A stretch of DNA of 13,100 nt, from contig DCAA01000028.1 in assembly GCA_002311345.1 (NCBI GenBank), positions 45,887-58,986 on the forward strand, in the 5' to 3' direction. This document shows, in pieces, positions 6,785 through 13,100 of the stretch (positions are counted from its first letter, which is position 1; the number at the start of each line of letters is the position of its first letter). The position numbers were made by a program, and so were the translations under genes. Origin of the DNA: Planctomycetes bacterium UBA1146. GTDB lineage: Bacteria > Planctomycetota > UBA8108 > UBA1146. Under the pieces are notes generated by a model that was not told where the DNA came from, did no database searches, and saw only the letters and a list, made by a program, of their open reading frames with translations.

Positions 6785-7502
6785 GGGGGGTGGATCGATC
6801 AGTGCTGAAACGCTGCTGGGACTGGCCTTTTGTGGCGATGATCGGTGAGGAAGGAAGAGTCTCTGGTTGGGAACCGATGGTTGCTTCGCCGTGGAGGAAG
6901 GGCACAAGGGACCCGGGATCGTCCTTTTCGGCCTGATCCCAGTGTTTGCGGAAGTCCTGGCGTTGACCGCGCCAGCGGATCTGACGGCGATCATCACAGC
7001 TGGCCTCGAAGGTGGTCGTTGAAGAGGGCGATTCGGAAAGTGAGATGACAGATTGTTCCCGGGACTGCGAGTTCCAGGGAAGGATCACTTCGACTCCCCT
7101 CAGGATGCCGCCGACCATCTCATCGATATCGACTCCTTCTGGCAATGGGAAGGCACGAAGTTCTCCCCGAGTCGAGCGGTACAGTGCCGGGGTGTCAGCC
7201 TGTAGTTGAATCTTTTGTAGTCGTAGGGCGTCCGTTTCTCCGGCGAGCAGCATCGGGATGCGAGCAGTTCCTCTCCAGATAGCGGTCCCGACAACAAGAG
7301 AACAACTTTGACTGTCTTGGTTGGTGGCAGGTAAAGAAGCGATGAGGAGCAGCGGTGGCGCTTTCAGGGCTCTCGTATCAATTTCCAGGACCAAGCCTGA
7401 CCACGGACCCCGGCTTCCAAAATCGACGGGTTTGGTGGGCCAGTTCCAGATGATGATCCCTGCCAGCAGCAGCATCGGTAGTGCGGTTCTCCAGAAATTC
7501 AA
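6759..7502 (-). CDS. membrane-anchored or exported protein of unknown function, probably frameshifted near the C-terminus
   Basis: I do not recognise this 247-residue frame. It begins with a hydrophobic segment (residues 4-20, WRTALPMLLLAGIIIWNW), a signal anchor or signal peptide. A mostly beta-like domain follows (about 35-150), then a polar, charged C-terminal third. The start is TTG at 7502 with GGAACGG 8 nt upstream. An in-frame stop just above leaves no ATG before it; the next ATG is residue 10 (7475). The frame ends soon after a run of six G (6785-6790). Removing one base there would replace the last eight residues with a more protein-like acidic tail of about 37 residues (PSDEEIGDLDAPTRRIASHD...) that stops at 6671. 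It lies 117 bp downstream of the cytochrome gene on the same strand, so co-transcription is possible. Confidence 0.65.
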   Translation of the reverse strand: MNFWRTALPMLLLAGIIIWNWPTKPVDFGSRGPWSGLVLEIDTRALKAPPLLLIASLPATNQDSQSCSLVVGTAIWRGTARIPMLLAGETDALRLQKIQLQADTPALYRSTRGELRAFPLPEGVDIDEMVGGILRGVEVILPWNSQSREQSVISLSESPSSTTTFEASCDDRRQIRWRGQRQDFRKHWDQAEKDDPGSLVPFLHGEATIGSQPETLPSSPIIATKGQSQQRFSTDRSTPQRRGDRGS

Positions 7503-7503
7503 A

Positions 7504-7551
7504 CGGTGATCCGTTCCAGTGAAAGAGGAGATTCATCGATCATGATCACCG
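7504..7551 (-). promoter_or_regulatory. 8-bp inverted repeat before the TTG-start gene
   Basis: CGGTGATC (7504-7511) and GATCACCG (7544-7551) are perfect inverted repeats about 32 bp apart. One arm is almost adjacent to the TTG start at 7502, so pairing in the mRNA could affect initiation. A 10-bp palindrome GATCATGATC (7538-7547) overlaps the distal arm. The significance is uncertain. Confidence 0.3.
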
Positions 7552-7619
7552 GCAATATCCATCATTGAAGATGAGGCCGCCATCGATAACCCGCAGGAAT
7601 CTACACTGGATGACGTCGA

Positions 7620-9548
7620 TCAAGGGCAAGGATAGTCGTAGCAGCGCAACAGATCCGGAGTCGGATCGGGTCCGCAATCAGGCCAGGGTGCCGAAGGTGG
7701 AAGACCACCGAGGAAAAAGGCATTCAAGATGTAAATCACATCGGAGATGTTGAGGTTCCCGTCATCGTTTCCATCGGCAGCGATGGGGCAGAAGCCGATA
7801 TCGTTGCCGAGAAAGAGCCAACCGAGAATGGTCACTGGATCGGAGACATCGAGGATGCCATCGGCATTGGCATCGCCACGGATGAACGGTTCCAGCCCGA
7901 TTTCCAGCGAGATCTCGTCCATCAGTACCGGTGGCCCCTTGTCATGCTGGAGCCATTGCTCATAGAGGATATCTCCAGCATCGTTGGTGATGTTCTCGTC
8001 CTTGAGGAACTCGATGTATTCCTTGCTCGCGGTCTGGTACCAGACTTTAACATCCAGCAAGAATGCACCATCGGGGACATCGTAGTAGGTGTCGTGCCAG
8101 TGCTGCCCATCGGGATAGGTGATTCCCACCGGTTCGGCCTGAACCGCTTCAAATCCTGCGTTGGTGAATCCGCGCGGGGGGATGCGATTGTCCTTGAAGA
8201 TCTTGTTGTTGATAGCGAAATGAAACGAAGGACCTTCAGGAAGACCCGAGAGTGTAGAAGTCAGACCGTCGATGCCATGTTTTGCCTCGAAGACGGTGGT
8301 GGTCGAGGATTCCAGTTCCGCGGTGGCGAAATCATAGGCACCGTGATGGGCCAGAGTCTGTCCAAAAGCGCTCTGAAAGCGGACCTCGATCCAGATTCGG
8401 CGTCCTTCCGGATAACCGGTGGGGAGTTTGTGCCCGCTCTGGTTGATGATCCTCACCTTCAACTGGTCATTCTCGATGGTGGTTTCCAGGTCGCTGGCTG
8501 CCTCTAGCATCGTGGTGTTGAGTGACTGCGCCAGGTCGATCAGTGCTGGATCCATGTAGGCCGGCGTGTCCCACAGCAGGTAACTGGTGTCGAGTGAATG
8601 AATCGCATCGAGTACCCAGGTCTGTGCACCCAGGAAGTAATGTATGGCGAGGTCGTTTCGAACCGGCGACCCCATGTTGCAACCCACCCCGGATGTTCTC
8701 GGCATATGACAATCCTGGCACGTGCTCACGTTCGGATTGTTGCCTCCGAACCTGCCTCCCATATCGACCGGGCCCTGGCCGAATTCACTCTCGCTCCACT
8801 CGCCGTAGGTTCTTTCCAGTGGAAACTCATCGGCAGGATCATGAGTGGGATGGGGGGCGTTGAGATCGATGAGAATGTACGAGTTCCCCTGCCGGATGTA
8901 TGCAGGATTGGAAACATCGTGACAGGTGCGACACAGTTCGGAACTGCTATGGAAGGGAGACTGATAGAAAGGATGCCAGGGGAAACCAGAGCCGAGATTG
9001 TATGGACCCCTGCGGCGATCCTGCGGATCGATGACATATTGTCCCGTGTGGGGAGGGTCAGGGATCTCAGCGAGTGCGTTGAGGATCCCGAGGTCTACGG
9101 CGGGACTCTGTCCCTGAATGTAACTGGGATCGACCATCCGGTGACACAGGTTACAGGTCACTCCATCGAAATCGTTGACACCACTGACGGCAGATCCGTC
9201 GGTGGGAGTGCTGTTTCCCGCTAGCCAGGCTCCGGGGGTGTGACAGCGAAGACAGAGATCGCCGGAAGCTGTTGCATCCTGTTCGGCGATGGCCATACAG
9301 GCATGGAACAGCGGGTCTCTTCCGGCCTGGGCCATGATGGTGGTTCTCCAGCGATCGACCGGAGCATTGTTGAAGGAGGAGTGGCACAGATTACAGGCAC
9401 TTCCCGCGATGATCGGTTCGATGATGGTGTTGGGCTGGGTTCCTGGCTGTGCCCAATCCGCGAGAGTGGTCGGAAGCGGTAAACCCTGGGCTGAAAGAGT
9501 GCCCTGGGTCCAGATGAGGATCGACAGCATGATCATCGACCGGATCAT
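7620..9548 (-). CDS. exported pentahaem cytochrome c with C-terminal dockerin-like repeats
   Basis: A 642-residue secreted redox protein. Residues 1-20 form a signal peptide (hydrophobic core, cleavage near TLSA). Five CxxCH haem c sites follow: CNLCH 52-56, CLRCH 99-103, CNLCH 132-136, CRTCH 206-210 and CQDCH 277-281. Residues 361-550 form a second beta-rich domain opening with INQSGHKLPTGYPEGRR (368-384), a form seen after the haem part in other multihaem cytochromes. The end (556-615) carries two EF-hand-like dockerin repeats, GDANADGILDVSDPVTILGW and DGNDDGNLNISDVIYILNAF, then a Pro/Cys-rich tail (C625, C636, C641). Such repeats are calcium-binding protein-docking or anchoring modules. 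The protein would act outside the cytoplasmic membrane as an electron carrier or redox enzyme; its partner is unknown. The ATG at 9548 has GAAGGG 6 nt upstream. No cohesin or haem-lyase gene is nearby. Confidence 0.9.
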   Translation of the reverse strand: MIRSMIMLSILIWTQGTLSAQGLPLPTTLADWAQPGTQPNTIIEPIIAGSACNLCHSSFNNAPVDRWRTTIMAQAGRDPLFHACMAIAEQDATASGDLCLRCHTPGAWLAGNSTPTDGSAVSGVNDFDGVTCNLCHRMVDPSYIQGQSPAVDLGILNALAEIPDPPHTGQYVIDPQDRRRGPYNLGSGFPWHPFYQSPFHSSSELCRTCHDVSNPAYIRQGNSYILIDLNAPHPTHDPADEFPLERTYGEWSESEFGQGPVDMGGRFGGNNPNVSTCQDCHMPRTSGVGCNMGSPVRNDLAIHYFLGAQTWVLDAIHSLDTSYLLWDTPAYMDPALIDLAQSLNTTMLEAASDLETTIENDQLKVRIINQSGHKLPTGYPEGRRIWIEVRFQSAFGQTLAHHGAYDFATAELESSTTTVFEAKHGIDGLTSTLSGLPEGPSFHFAINNKIFKDNRIPPRGFTNAGFEAVQAEPVGITYPDGQHWHDTYYDVPDGAFLLDVKVWYQTASKEYIEFLKDENITNDAGDILYEQWLQHDKGPPVLMDEISLEIGLEPFIRGDANADGILDVSDPVTILGWLFLGNDIGFCPIAADGNDDGNLNISDVIYILNAFFLGGLPPSAPWPDCGPDPTPDLLRCYDYPCP

Positions 9549-9620
9549 CGAATTCCCTTCTCACGGTAATGGACAAGACTCCTCATCAGTCTACCTCAGG
9601 GTTCAGAGTCTGGCACAGGA

Positions 9621-9659
9621 AACCTGCTTGAGAGCCGTTCTGGGCCGTTCAGGCAGGTT
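9621..9659 (-). terminator. stem-loop at the 3' end of the pseB-like gene
   Basis: AACCTGCTTGA (9621-9631) and TCAGGCAGGTT (9649-9659) can pair as an 11-bp stem with one G-U pair around a 17-nt loop. The right arm overlaps the stop codon of the upstream sugar-dehydratase gene. There is no U tract, so it is not a classical rho-independent terminator. It may weaken read-through into the cytochrome gene or stabilise the mRNA end. The loop holds two copies of GCCGTT. Confidence 0.5.
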
Positions 9660-10647
9660 CTGTCCGGAAGTTTCCATCGATGATATCACGCATCTGCTGG
9701 ACCTCGAGAAGAGGTGCCTGATCGCTGCGAAACTGATATCCCGCAGTCACCGGAGCACCTCCAGCATGCGAGTTACCCGAGCGGTGCTCGGCGGTGATGA
9801 CCAGATAGTCGTCGAACTGGCGGATCCGGCTCGCTTCTACGGGATCGGTCAGTGCCTCATGTCGTTTCTCGCCGGGGCGAGCGCCGATGATCTCGATGGT
9901 GGCATCCTGGGCGATGGCCTGTGCAAGGGTGTCGAGGCGACAGGCGGGAAGTTTCGGTATGAAGATATCTCCACCCTTCCCATCGACGATGGCGCGATAA
10001 ATGATGGAAACCAGGGTTTCATCGTCGATCCAGAAGCGAGTCATCTCGGGATCGGTGAGGGTCAATCTTCCCGATTTCATCTGTTCCTGGAACAGTGGAA
10101 TGACACTTCCCCGGCTGCCGATGAGATTTCCGTGGCGGACGATGTCGAAGCGAGGTCCATCCTTACCTGATTCAGCATCGGCGCGGATCAGTAACTTCTC
10201 CATCACCAGTTTGGTGGCACCGTAGATGCAAGCAGGTTGGACGGCCTTGTCGGTCGAGTGAGCGATGACCCGCAAGACTCCGGCATCGCGACTGGCCTCG
10301 ATGATGTTCATCGTCCCCTCGATGTTGGTCCGGACCGCCTCCGTCGGATTGGCCTCTGCGATGGAGACATGCTTCATGGCGGCGGTATGGAGAAGCAGCG
10401 AGACTCCCTCGAGGGCATGGCGCAGTCGTCTCAGATCACGGATATCACCGACCATCGAGTGCAGCGCCGGATGCTGGAATCGTGGATCACGGAGCATGTC
10501 GTGGTGCTTGTGCTCGTCGCGGGAGAAGACGATGACACGCGATGCCCCGGATTGTTCCAGGAGCCAGCGAACCAGCAGTTTGCCGGTCGTTCCGGTGCCT
10601 CCGGTGACCAGCACCGAGGCCCCGATCAGGGGCTCAGGAAGCGCCAT
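9649..10647 (-). CDS. pseB: UDP-N-acetylglucosamine 4,6-dehydratase (inverting), PseB/CapD-like
   Basis: Extended SDR enzyme that converts UDP-GlcNAc to a 4-keto-6-deoxy sugar, the first step to pseudaminic acid or related deoxy-amino sugars for surface glycans. From the ATG at 10647 it has 332 residues, the normal PseB length. It shows the cofactor loop GGTGTTGK (16-23, usually GGTGSFGK), FSRDEHKHH (41-49), GDIRDLRRL (67-75), the catalytic STDKA (131-135, D133 and K134), YGATK (142-146, Y142 and K146), HGNLIGSRGSVIP (172-184), TDPEMTRFW (198-206) and GARPGEKRHE (255-264). The frame is open to an ATG at 10797, but residues before MALPEP have no counterpart in the family. GGAAG 8 nt before 10647 supports the short start; 10686 is an alternative. 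No PseC, PseH or glycosyltransferase gene is in the window, so the end product is unknown. Confidence 0.88.
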   Translation of the reverse strand: MALPEPLIGASVLVTGGTGTTGKLLVRWLLEQSGASRVIVFSRDEHKHHDMLRDPRFQHPALHSMVGDIRDLRRLRHALEGVSLLLHTAAMKHVSIAEANPTEAVRTNIEGTMNIIEASRDAGVLRVIAHSTDKAVQPACIYGATKLVMEKLLIRADAESGKDGPRFDIVRHGNLIGSRGSVIPLFQEQMKSGRLTLTDPEMTRFWIDDETLVSIIYRAIVDGKGGDIFIPKLPACRLDTLAQAIAQDATIEIIGARPGEKRHEALTDPVEASRIRQFDDYLVITAEHRSGNSHAGGAPVTAGYQFRSDQAPLLEVQQMRDIIDGNFRTEPA

Positions 10648-10823
10648 TTTACCGGCTTCCTGGCAAGCATCTGAAAACACGTCCATCGTTTCGGGGCTCC
10701 CCTGCTGTGCAACGGGTCGGACTCCCCTTCGGTGTAACCGCGTCATCGGTCGCCAGCAACCGTCCCGATTCGCTACTGGGAGCAGTATTGGCCGCACAGA
10801 GGTCGTCCACCGACCCCGTTTTC

Positions 10824-10852
10824 CTTGACGATGGGAGGGGGGGATGGTTCGA
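10824..10852 (+). promoter_or_regulatory. candidate promoter of the bL33 gene
   Basis: TTGACG (10824-10829, 5 of 6 to TTGACA) and TTCGAT (10847-10852, weak -10) are spaced by 17 bp, about 59 bp before the bL33 start. The rest of 10648-10910 shows no gene that I can support. Confidence 0.35.
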
Positions 10853-10910
10853 TGCGGGGCTCTGCCGTAGTCGCGGTGGAGCCAGTTGTCTTTCCGGAAG
10901 CGAGATGGTC

Positions 10911-11090
10911 GTGGCCAAGGGCAAGATGAACCGTGAGTACGTGTGGCTCCAGTGCACGGAGACCGGTGATCTCAATTACAGGACCCAGGTCAACGTCAAG
11001 GGTGGGCTCCCCGAGAAACTCAAAGCGGGTCTGAAGAAGTACTCGCCCCGATTGCGCAAACACACTCTCCACAAGATCAAGCGCAAGTAG
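10911..11090 (+). CDS. rpmG: 50S ribosomal protein bL33
   Basis: Small basic protein of the large ribosomal subunit, placed near the E site. Read from GTG at 10911 it has 59 residues and begins (M)AKGK, the canonical bL33 N-terminus. The body REYVWLQCTETGDLNYRTQ and the end KYSPRLRKHTLHKIKRK match bL33. Only one of the four cysteines of zinc-binding forms remains (in LQCTET; the other positions are T, S and R/L), so it is a zinc-independent type. It carries a slightly long middle (VNVKGGLPEKLKAGLKK). An ATG at 10905 would add two residues; the frame is open to 10707, but that region does not resemble L33. The GGAAGCGAG purine stretch before the start can serve either. It stands alone, divergent from the dehydratase and convergent with the next gene. 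Confidence 0.88.
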   Translation: MAKGKMNREYVWLQCTETGDLNYRTQVNVKGGLPEKLKAGLKKYSPRLRKHTLHKIKRK

Positions 11091-11119
11091 CCGCGCCGCT
11101 GAAGCCGTCCTCGATCGAG

Positions 11120-11560
11120 TTAGAATCCCAGTTCCGGGCGCCGCAGGATTCCACCCAGATGGGCCGTCCAGGTCAGACTGATAAAACCCAGCACCAGTAG
11201 CCCGAGGACGATTCGCGGCACGAGCGGTTGAGGTTTTTCCCCCTGCATGTAAGCGATCACCGCCACCAACGATGCGGCTCCAGCCAGCGACATGATGGTG
11301 AAAGAGATGCGGCCCCACAGACCGTGGTTTTCCATCTGTTCCTGATCGATATCGATGATTTCTGCCAACCATTCGGCTGAGGTTCCTCCGGTGAAGTAAG
11401 CGACCACTGCAGCGATGGAGCAGATCAGCACGAAGCCATGGGCGATCTTGAAGTCGGTGTCGCTGGAGGAGCGCAGCGCTCGGACCAGAAAGAACATAGC
11501 CACCGGGCACAGCAACACGGGGATATGAACCACCAGCAGATGAAGCCAGGTCGACCCCAT
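11120..11560 (-). CDS. DUF2231-like four-helix membrane protein
   Basis: Integral membrane protein of 146 residues with four hydrophobic segments (about 6-28, 38-57, 84-105, 115-135). Conserved-looking polar residues sit within or next to helices: H7 and H12 in LHLLVVHIPV, H41, H79 in ENHGLWGR, and H134 in TAHLGG. The His after VV in helix 1 and the HxGG near helix 4 fit the DUF2231 pattern, a family of unknown function sometimes suspected of binding haem or metal. That suspicion is family lore and not shown here. Its ATG overlaps the TGA of the upstream gene by one base (TGATG), a translational coupling arrangement, so the two products probably work together. The family call is moderate. Confidence 0.72.
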   Translation of the reverse strand: MGSTWLHLLVVHIPVLLCPVAMFFLVRALRSSSDTDFKIAHGFVLICSIAAVVAYFTGGTSAEWLAEIIDIDQEQMENHGLWGRISFTIMSLAGAASLVAVIAYMQGEKPQPLVPRIVLGLLVLGFISLTWTAHLGGILRRPELGF

Positions 11561-12444
11561 CAGTCCCCTGTCCCGATCGCCTCGCTGGGGTCGACGCCCT
11601 CATCCACCTGGCTGTAATCCAGTTCCGAGCCACGCATGCTGTGTGGAATCAGATAGACGCCGGTCATCACCAGTGCTGCAGCCAGTACAACGGCCCGCGA
11701 GACCTTTTCGTTCTTCTTCTCGCGGCCACCGATGGCTGCCGCAGCGATCAACCAGCTGACCCACATGATGAGCATCTTGTTGTCGGTGAGATCTCCGCCG
11801 AAGGGAAAACCAGTCCAGTACTCCCCGAAGGCGTACTTCTGAACGATCGGCCCCAGTATCATCCCGCCAAGAGTCATTCCGGTCAGAGCGATGAACGCTA
11901 GTTTGCGCATGTCATCGGCACCGAAGATGGCTGCCAGTCCCGCTCGCATGCCGATCAATACCGAGAAAAACATCATGAAGATGTGTGGCCACAAGATGGC
12001 GTCGGGTACCGGATCCTTGTAGCGAAGCACTATATTGTCCTGACCCTCAGCAGGAATCCTGGTGCTTTTCTCGCCCACTGTCAGGGTGACGAAGTATTCC
12101 ATCTTGCCGGCGGCCGGCTGAATCGGCAGATAGGCAGCCCATTCGGCACCGTCTTCTTTGGTCTCTTTCACAAAAGATACGATGGTGAAGGGATCGTCGG
12201 TCTTGAACCTCTTGTGGTTCAGCTTTGCCTCGAACTTCATCTCATCCGATGAGCCTCCCGGATCGGGCAGTGCAACCCGAGCCTCGCCGGAGGTCTCTTG
12301 CGATCGAACGAGGCGGTACTTGTGAGACTGTCCGGCCGCATCGAAGGTGCCGCGGAAAGGATAAGTTGGCCCCGTCGTTCGCTGATAAACAACAGCGGAG
12401 ATCATGATCAGCACCGCCAGAACCCACAACCAGCCCTTGCTCAT
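11560..12444 (-). CDS. membrane protein of unknown function, N-anchored periplasmic domain plus four helices
   Basis: I do not recognise a named family in this 294-residue protein. Segment 5-19 is a membrane anchor or signal. Residues about 25-145 form a polar, beta-rich domain that should lie outside the cytoplasmic membrane. Four further hydrophobic segments follow (about 149-174, 183-203, 222-238, 249-267). A likely conserved motif sits between helices, YAFGEYWTGFPFGGDLTDNK (204-223), with W, G, D and N typical of a functional loop. The ATG at 12444 has AGAGGG about 7 nt upstream. The stop shares a base with the ATG of the DUF2231-like gene, so they form a two-gene operon. It is divergent from the ModA-like gene. 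Confidence 0.8.
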   Translation of the reverse strand: MSKGWLWVLAVLIMISAVVYQRTTGPTYPFRGTFDAAGQSHKYRLVRSQETSGEARVALPDPGGSSDEMKFEAKLNHKRFKTDDPFTIVSFVKETKEDGAEWAAYLPIQPAAGKMEYFVTLTVGEKSTRIPAEGQDNIVLRYKDPVPDAILWPHIFMMFFSVLIGMRAGLAAIFGADDMRKLAFIALTGMTLGGMILGPIVQKYAFGEYWTGFPFGGDLTDNKMLIMWVSWLIAAAAIGGREKKNEKVSRAVVLAAALVMTGVYLIPHSMRGSELDYSQVDEGVDPSEAIGTGD

Positions 12445-12529
12445 GTTCGGCCCTCTTTCACGGCTGCCAAGAGTGCAGCCACCGTCGAATCAGAAACAAC
12501 GAGAACGCTCTCCGGATGTAATGGATCTT

Positions 12530-12558
12530 TTACTTTCTGTCGAGTGAGGTTACTTTCT
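12530..12558. repeat. two TTACTTTCT direct repeats in the divergent promoter region
   Basis: TTACTTTCT occurs at 12530-12538 and 12550-12558, start-to-start 20 bp, about two helical turns. It lies 86-114 bp upstream of the membrane-protein operon and about 90 bp before the ModA-like gene. The spacing is what a regulator binding one face of the helix would need. No known consensus is matched. Confidence 0.4.
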
Positions 12559-12647
12559 ACCACGGTACCCTGAAACAGATCAGGCCCATTGAAATGCCAT
12601 CTGAGGCGATCTTCCTGCCCTCAAAATAGTTTGGAACTGATCAGCCG

Positions 12648-13100
12648 GTGAATGCTTGTACGGTCCTTTCTCCTGCTTCTGGCAGCCATCGATCCCCGCA
12701 GATCTTGCCGGGTGTTGCGCTTGTGATGGCCATTACTCTGGTTTCCGCAGTTATCGCCGGTTGCCGTCACCATGAACCGGGTGATCGCGAGATTCTCCTC
12801 GTTTATGCCGCAAGTTCCCTGACGGAAGCATTCCAGGAACTGGAACGAGAATTCGAGAAGTCCCATCCCCTGGCCGATATCTCGCTGGTCTTTTCAGGAA
12901 GCCAGGTACTTCGAATCCAGATCGAGCAGGGCGCCCCGTCGGATGTACTGGCCACCGCGAATCCCCAACACATGGAGATTCTGGTTGCATCCGGTCTGGT
13001 GGAGAATCCGCTCGTTTTCGCACGCAACGAACTGGTGCTGATTGTTCCCCTTGATAATCCTGCTGGTATCGAGACTTTCGAGGATCTCCCGAAGGCCTCG
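12648..13100 (+). CDS. modA: ModA-like molybdate ABC transporter substrate-binding lipoprotein, 3' end missing
   Basis: The first 151 codons of a gene cut by the window end. It is a periplasmic or membrane-tethered binding protein for molybdate/tungstate that feeds a ModBC importer. The hydrophobic stretch ILPGVALVMAITLVSAVIAG ends in a lipobox, IAGC, with the acylated cysteine at C39 (codon 12762-12764). The mature part matches the ModA N-lobe: LVYAASSLTEAFQELEREF, SLVFSGSQVLRIQIEQGAPS, DVLATANPQHMEIL, then LVFARNELVLIVP. The ligand-binding serines of AASSLT and SGS are present. The start is uncertain. GTG 12648 gives a signal with His and Arg before the core; GTG 12723 or ATG 12726 would leave a signal of only 13 residues. 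modB and modC would be expected beyond the right edge. Confidence 0.85.
   Translation, partial: MNACTVLSPASGSHRSPQILPGVALVMAITLVSAVIAGCRHHEPGDREILLVYAASSLTEAFQELEREFEKSHPLADISLVFSGSQVLRIQIEQGAPSDVLATANPQHMEILVASGLVENPLVFARNELVLIVPLDNPAGIETFEDLPKAS
12652..12726 (+). other. possible short leader frame overlapping the modA start region
   Basis: A 24-codon frame starts at ATG 12652, reads MLVRSFLLLLAAIDPRRS and onward, and stops with TGA at 12724-12726. The A of that TGA is the first base of the in-frame modA ATG at 12726. The frame begins like a signal peptide. It could be a leader peptide coupled to modA, or coincidence inside a longer modA N-terminus. Confidence 0.25.

Noticed and set aside
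7944..8507. 187-codon plus-strand open frame inside the cytochrome gene
   Set aside because: It is a shadow of the cytochrome's second domain; no start signal or motif was found.
8598..9224. 208-codon plus-strand open frame inside the cytochrome gene
   Set aside because: It is opposite the haem-binding part of the cytochrome, whose CxxCH sites are unambiguous.
9289..10170. 293-codon plus-strand open frame spanning the cytochrome 5' end, the gap and the dehydratase 3' end
   Set aside because: It crosses two real minus-strand genes and the stem-loop between them, and no family resemblance is seen.
10840..10870. GGTTCGATGC resembling a tRNA T-arm
   Set aside because: The flanking bases do not form the 5-bp T stem, and no acceptor or anticodon arm can be built around it.
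11110..11119. palindrome CTCGATCGAG between convergent genes
   Set aside because: It is too short, has no loop and no T tract, so it does not support a terminator. It may be chance.
10773..11633. 286-codon minus-strand open frame across the DUF2231-like and bL33 genes
   Set aside because: It conflicts with the hydrophobic DUF2231-like frame and with bL33, and its translation is Arg/Gly/Ser-rich and unlike a protein family.
1..13100. CRISPR array, insertion sequence, integrase, toxin-antitoxin or phage genes
   Set aside because: No regularly spaced repeats, transposase-like motifs or terminal inverted repeats were seen. The content is ordinary chromosomal genes.

Overview
The window is a contiguous piece of a bacterial chromosome, densely coded on both strands. 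It most likely comes from a planctomycete or a close relative. The clues are a secreted multihaem cytochrome ending in a dockerin-like tandem repeat (a GDANADG...SDP...LFLG / DGNDDG...SD...FFLGG architecture with a Cys/Pro-rich tail), a divergent bL33 with mostly lost zinc cysteines, and several GTG/TTG starts. This placement is an inference from protein style, not from a marker gene. No mobile element, CRISPR array, rRNA or tRNA was seen.

Layout. 49-1413 (-): DEAD-box RNA helicase with an Arg/Gly-rich tail. 1595-4743 (+): a tight run of ugd (UDP-glucose 6-dehydrogenase), a UDP-glucuronate decarboxylase (UDP-xylose synthase) and NAD kinase. These are overlapping or nearly so, so probably one operon that makes UDP-glucuronate and UDP-xylose, with NADP supply alongside. 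4818-6350 (+): a GAF/AAA+/Fis-type regulator of the sigma-54 activator family with several catalytic positions replaced. 6322-7502 (-): a possible small acidic protein, then a membrane-anchored or exported protein of unknown function with a probable frameshift at a G6 run. 7620-9548 (-): exported pentahaem cytochrome c/dockerin fusion. 9649-10647 (-): PseB/CapD-like UDP-GlcNAc 4,6-dehydratase. 10911-11090 (+): ribosomal protein bL33. 11120-12444 (-): two translationally coupled membrane proteins (DUF2231-like and an unknown family). 12648 to the right edge (+): the N-terminal part of a ModA-like molybdate-binding lipoprotein, cut by the window end.

How the parts relate. Two separate loci make activated sugars (Ugd-Uxs and PseB), which fits surface polysaccharide or glycan synthesis. 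No glycosyltransferase lies in the window to say which polymer. The cytochrome and the two membrane proteins may belong to envelope redox processes, but nothing links them directly. The best candidates for new biology are the catalytically altered AAA+ activator, the cytochrome-dockerin fusion, the coupled pair of uncharacterised membrane proteins, and the structured leader upstream of ugd.
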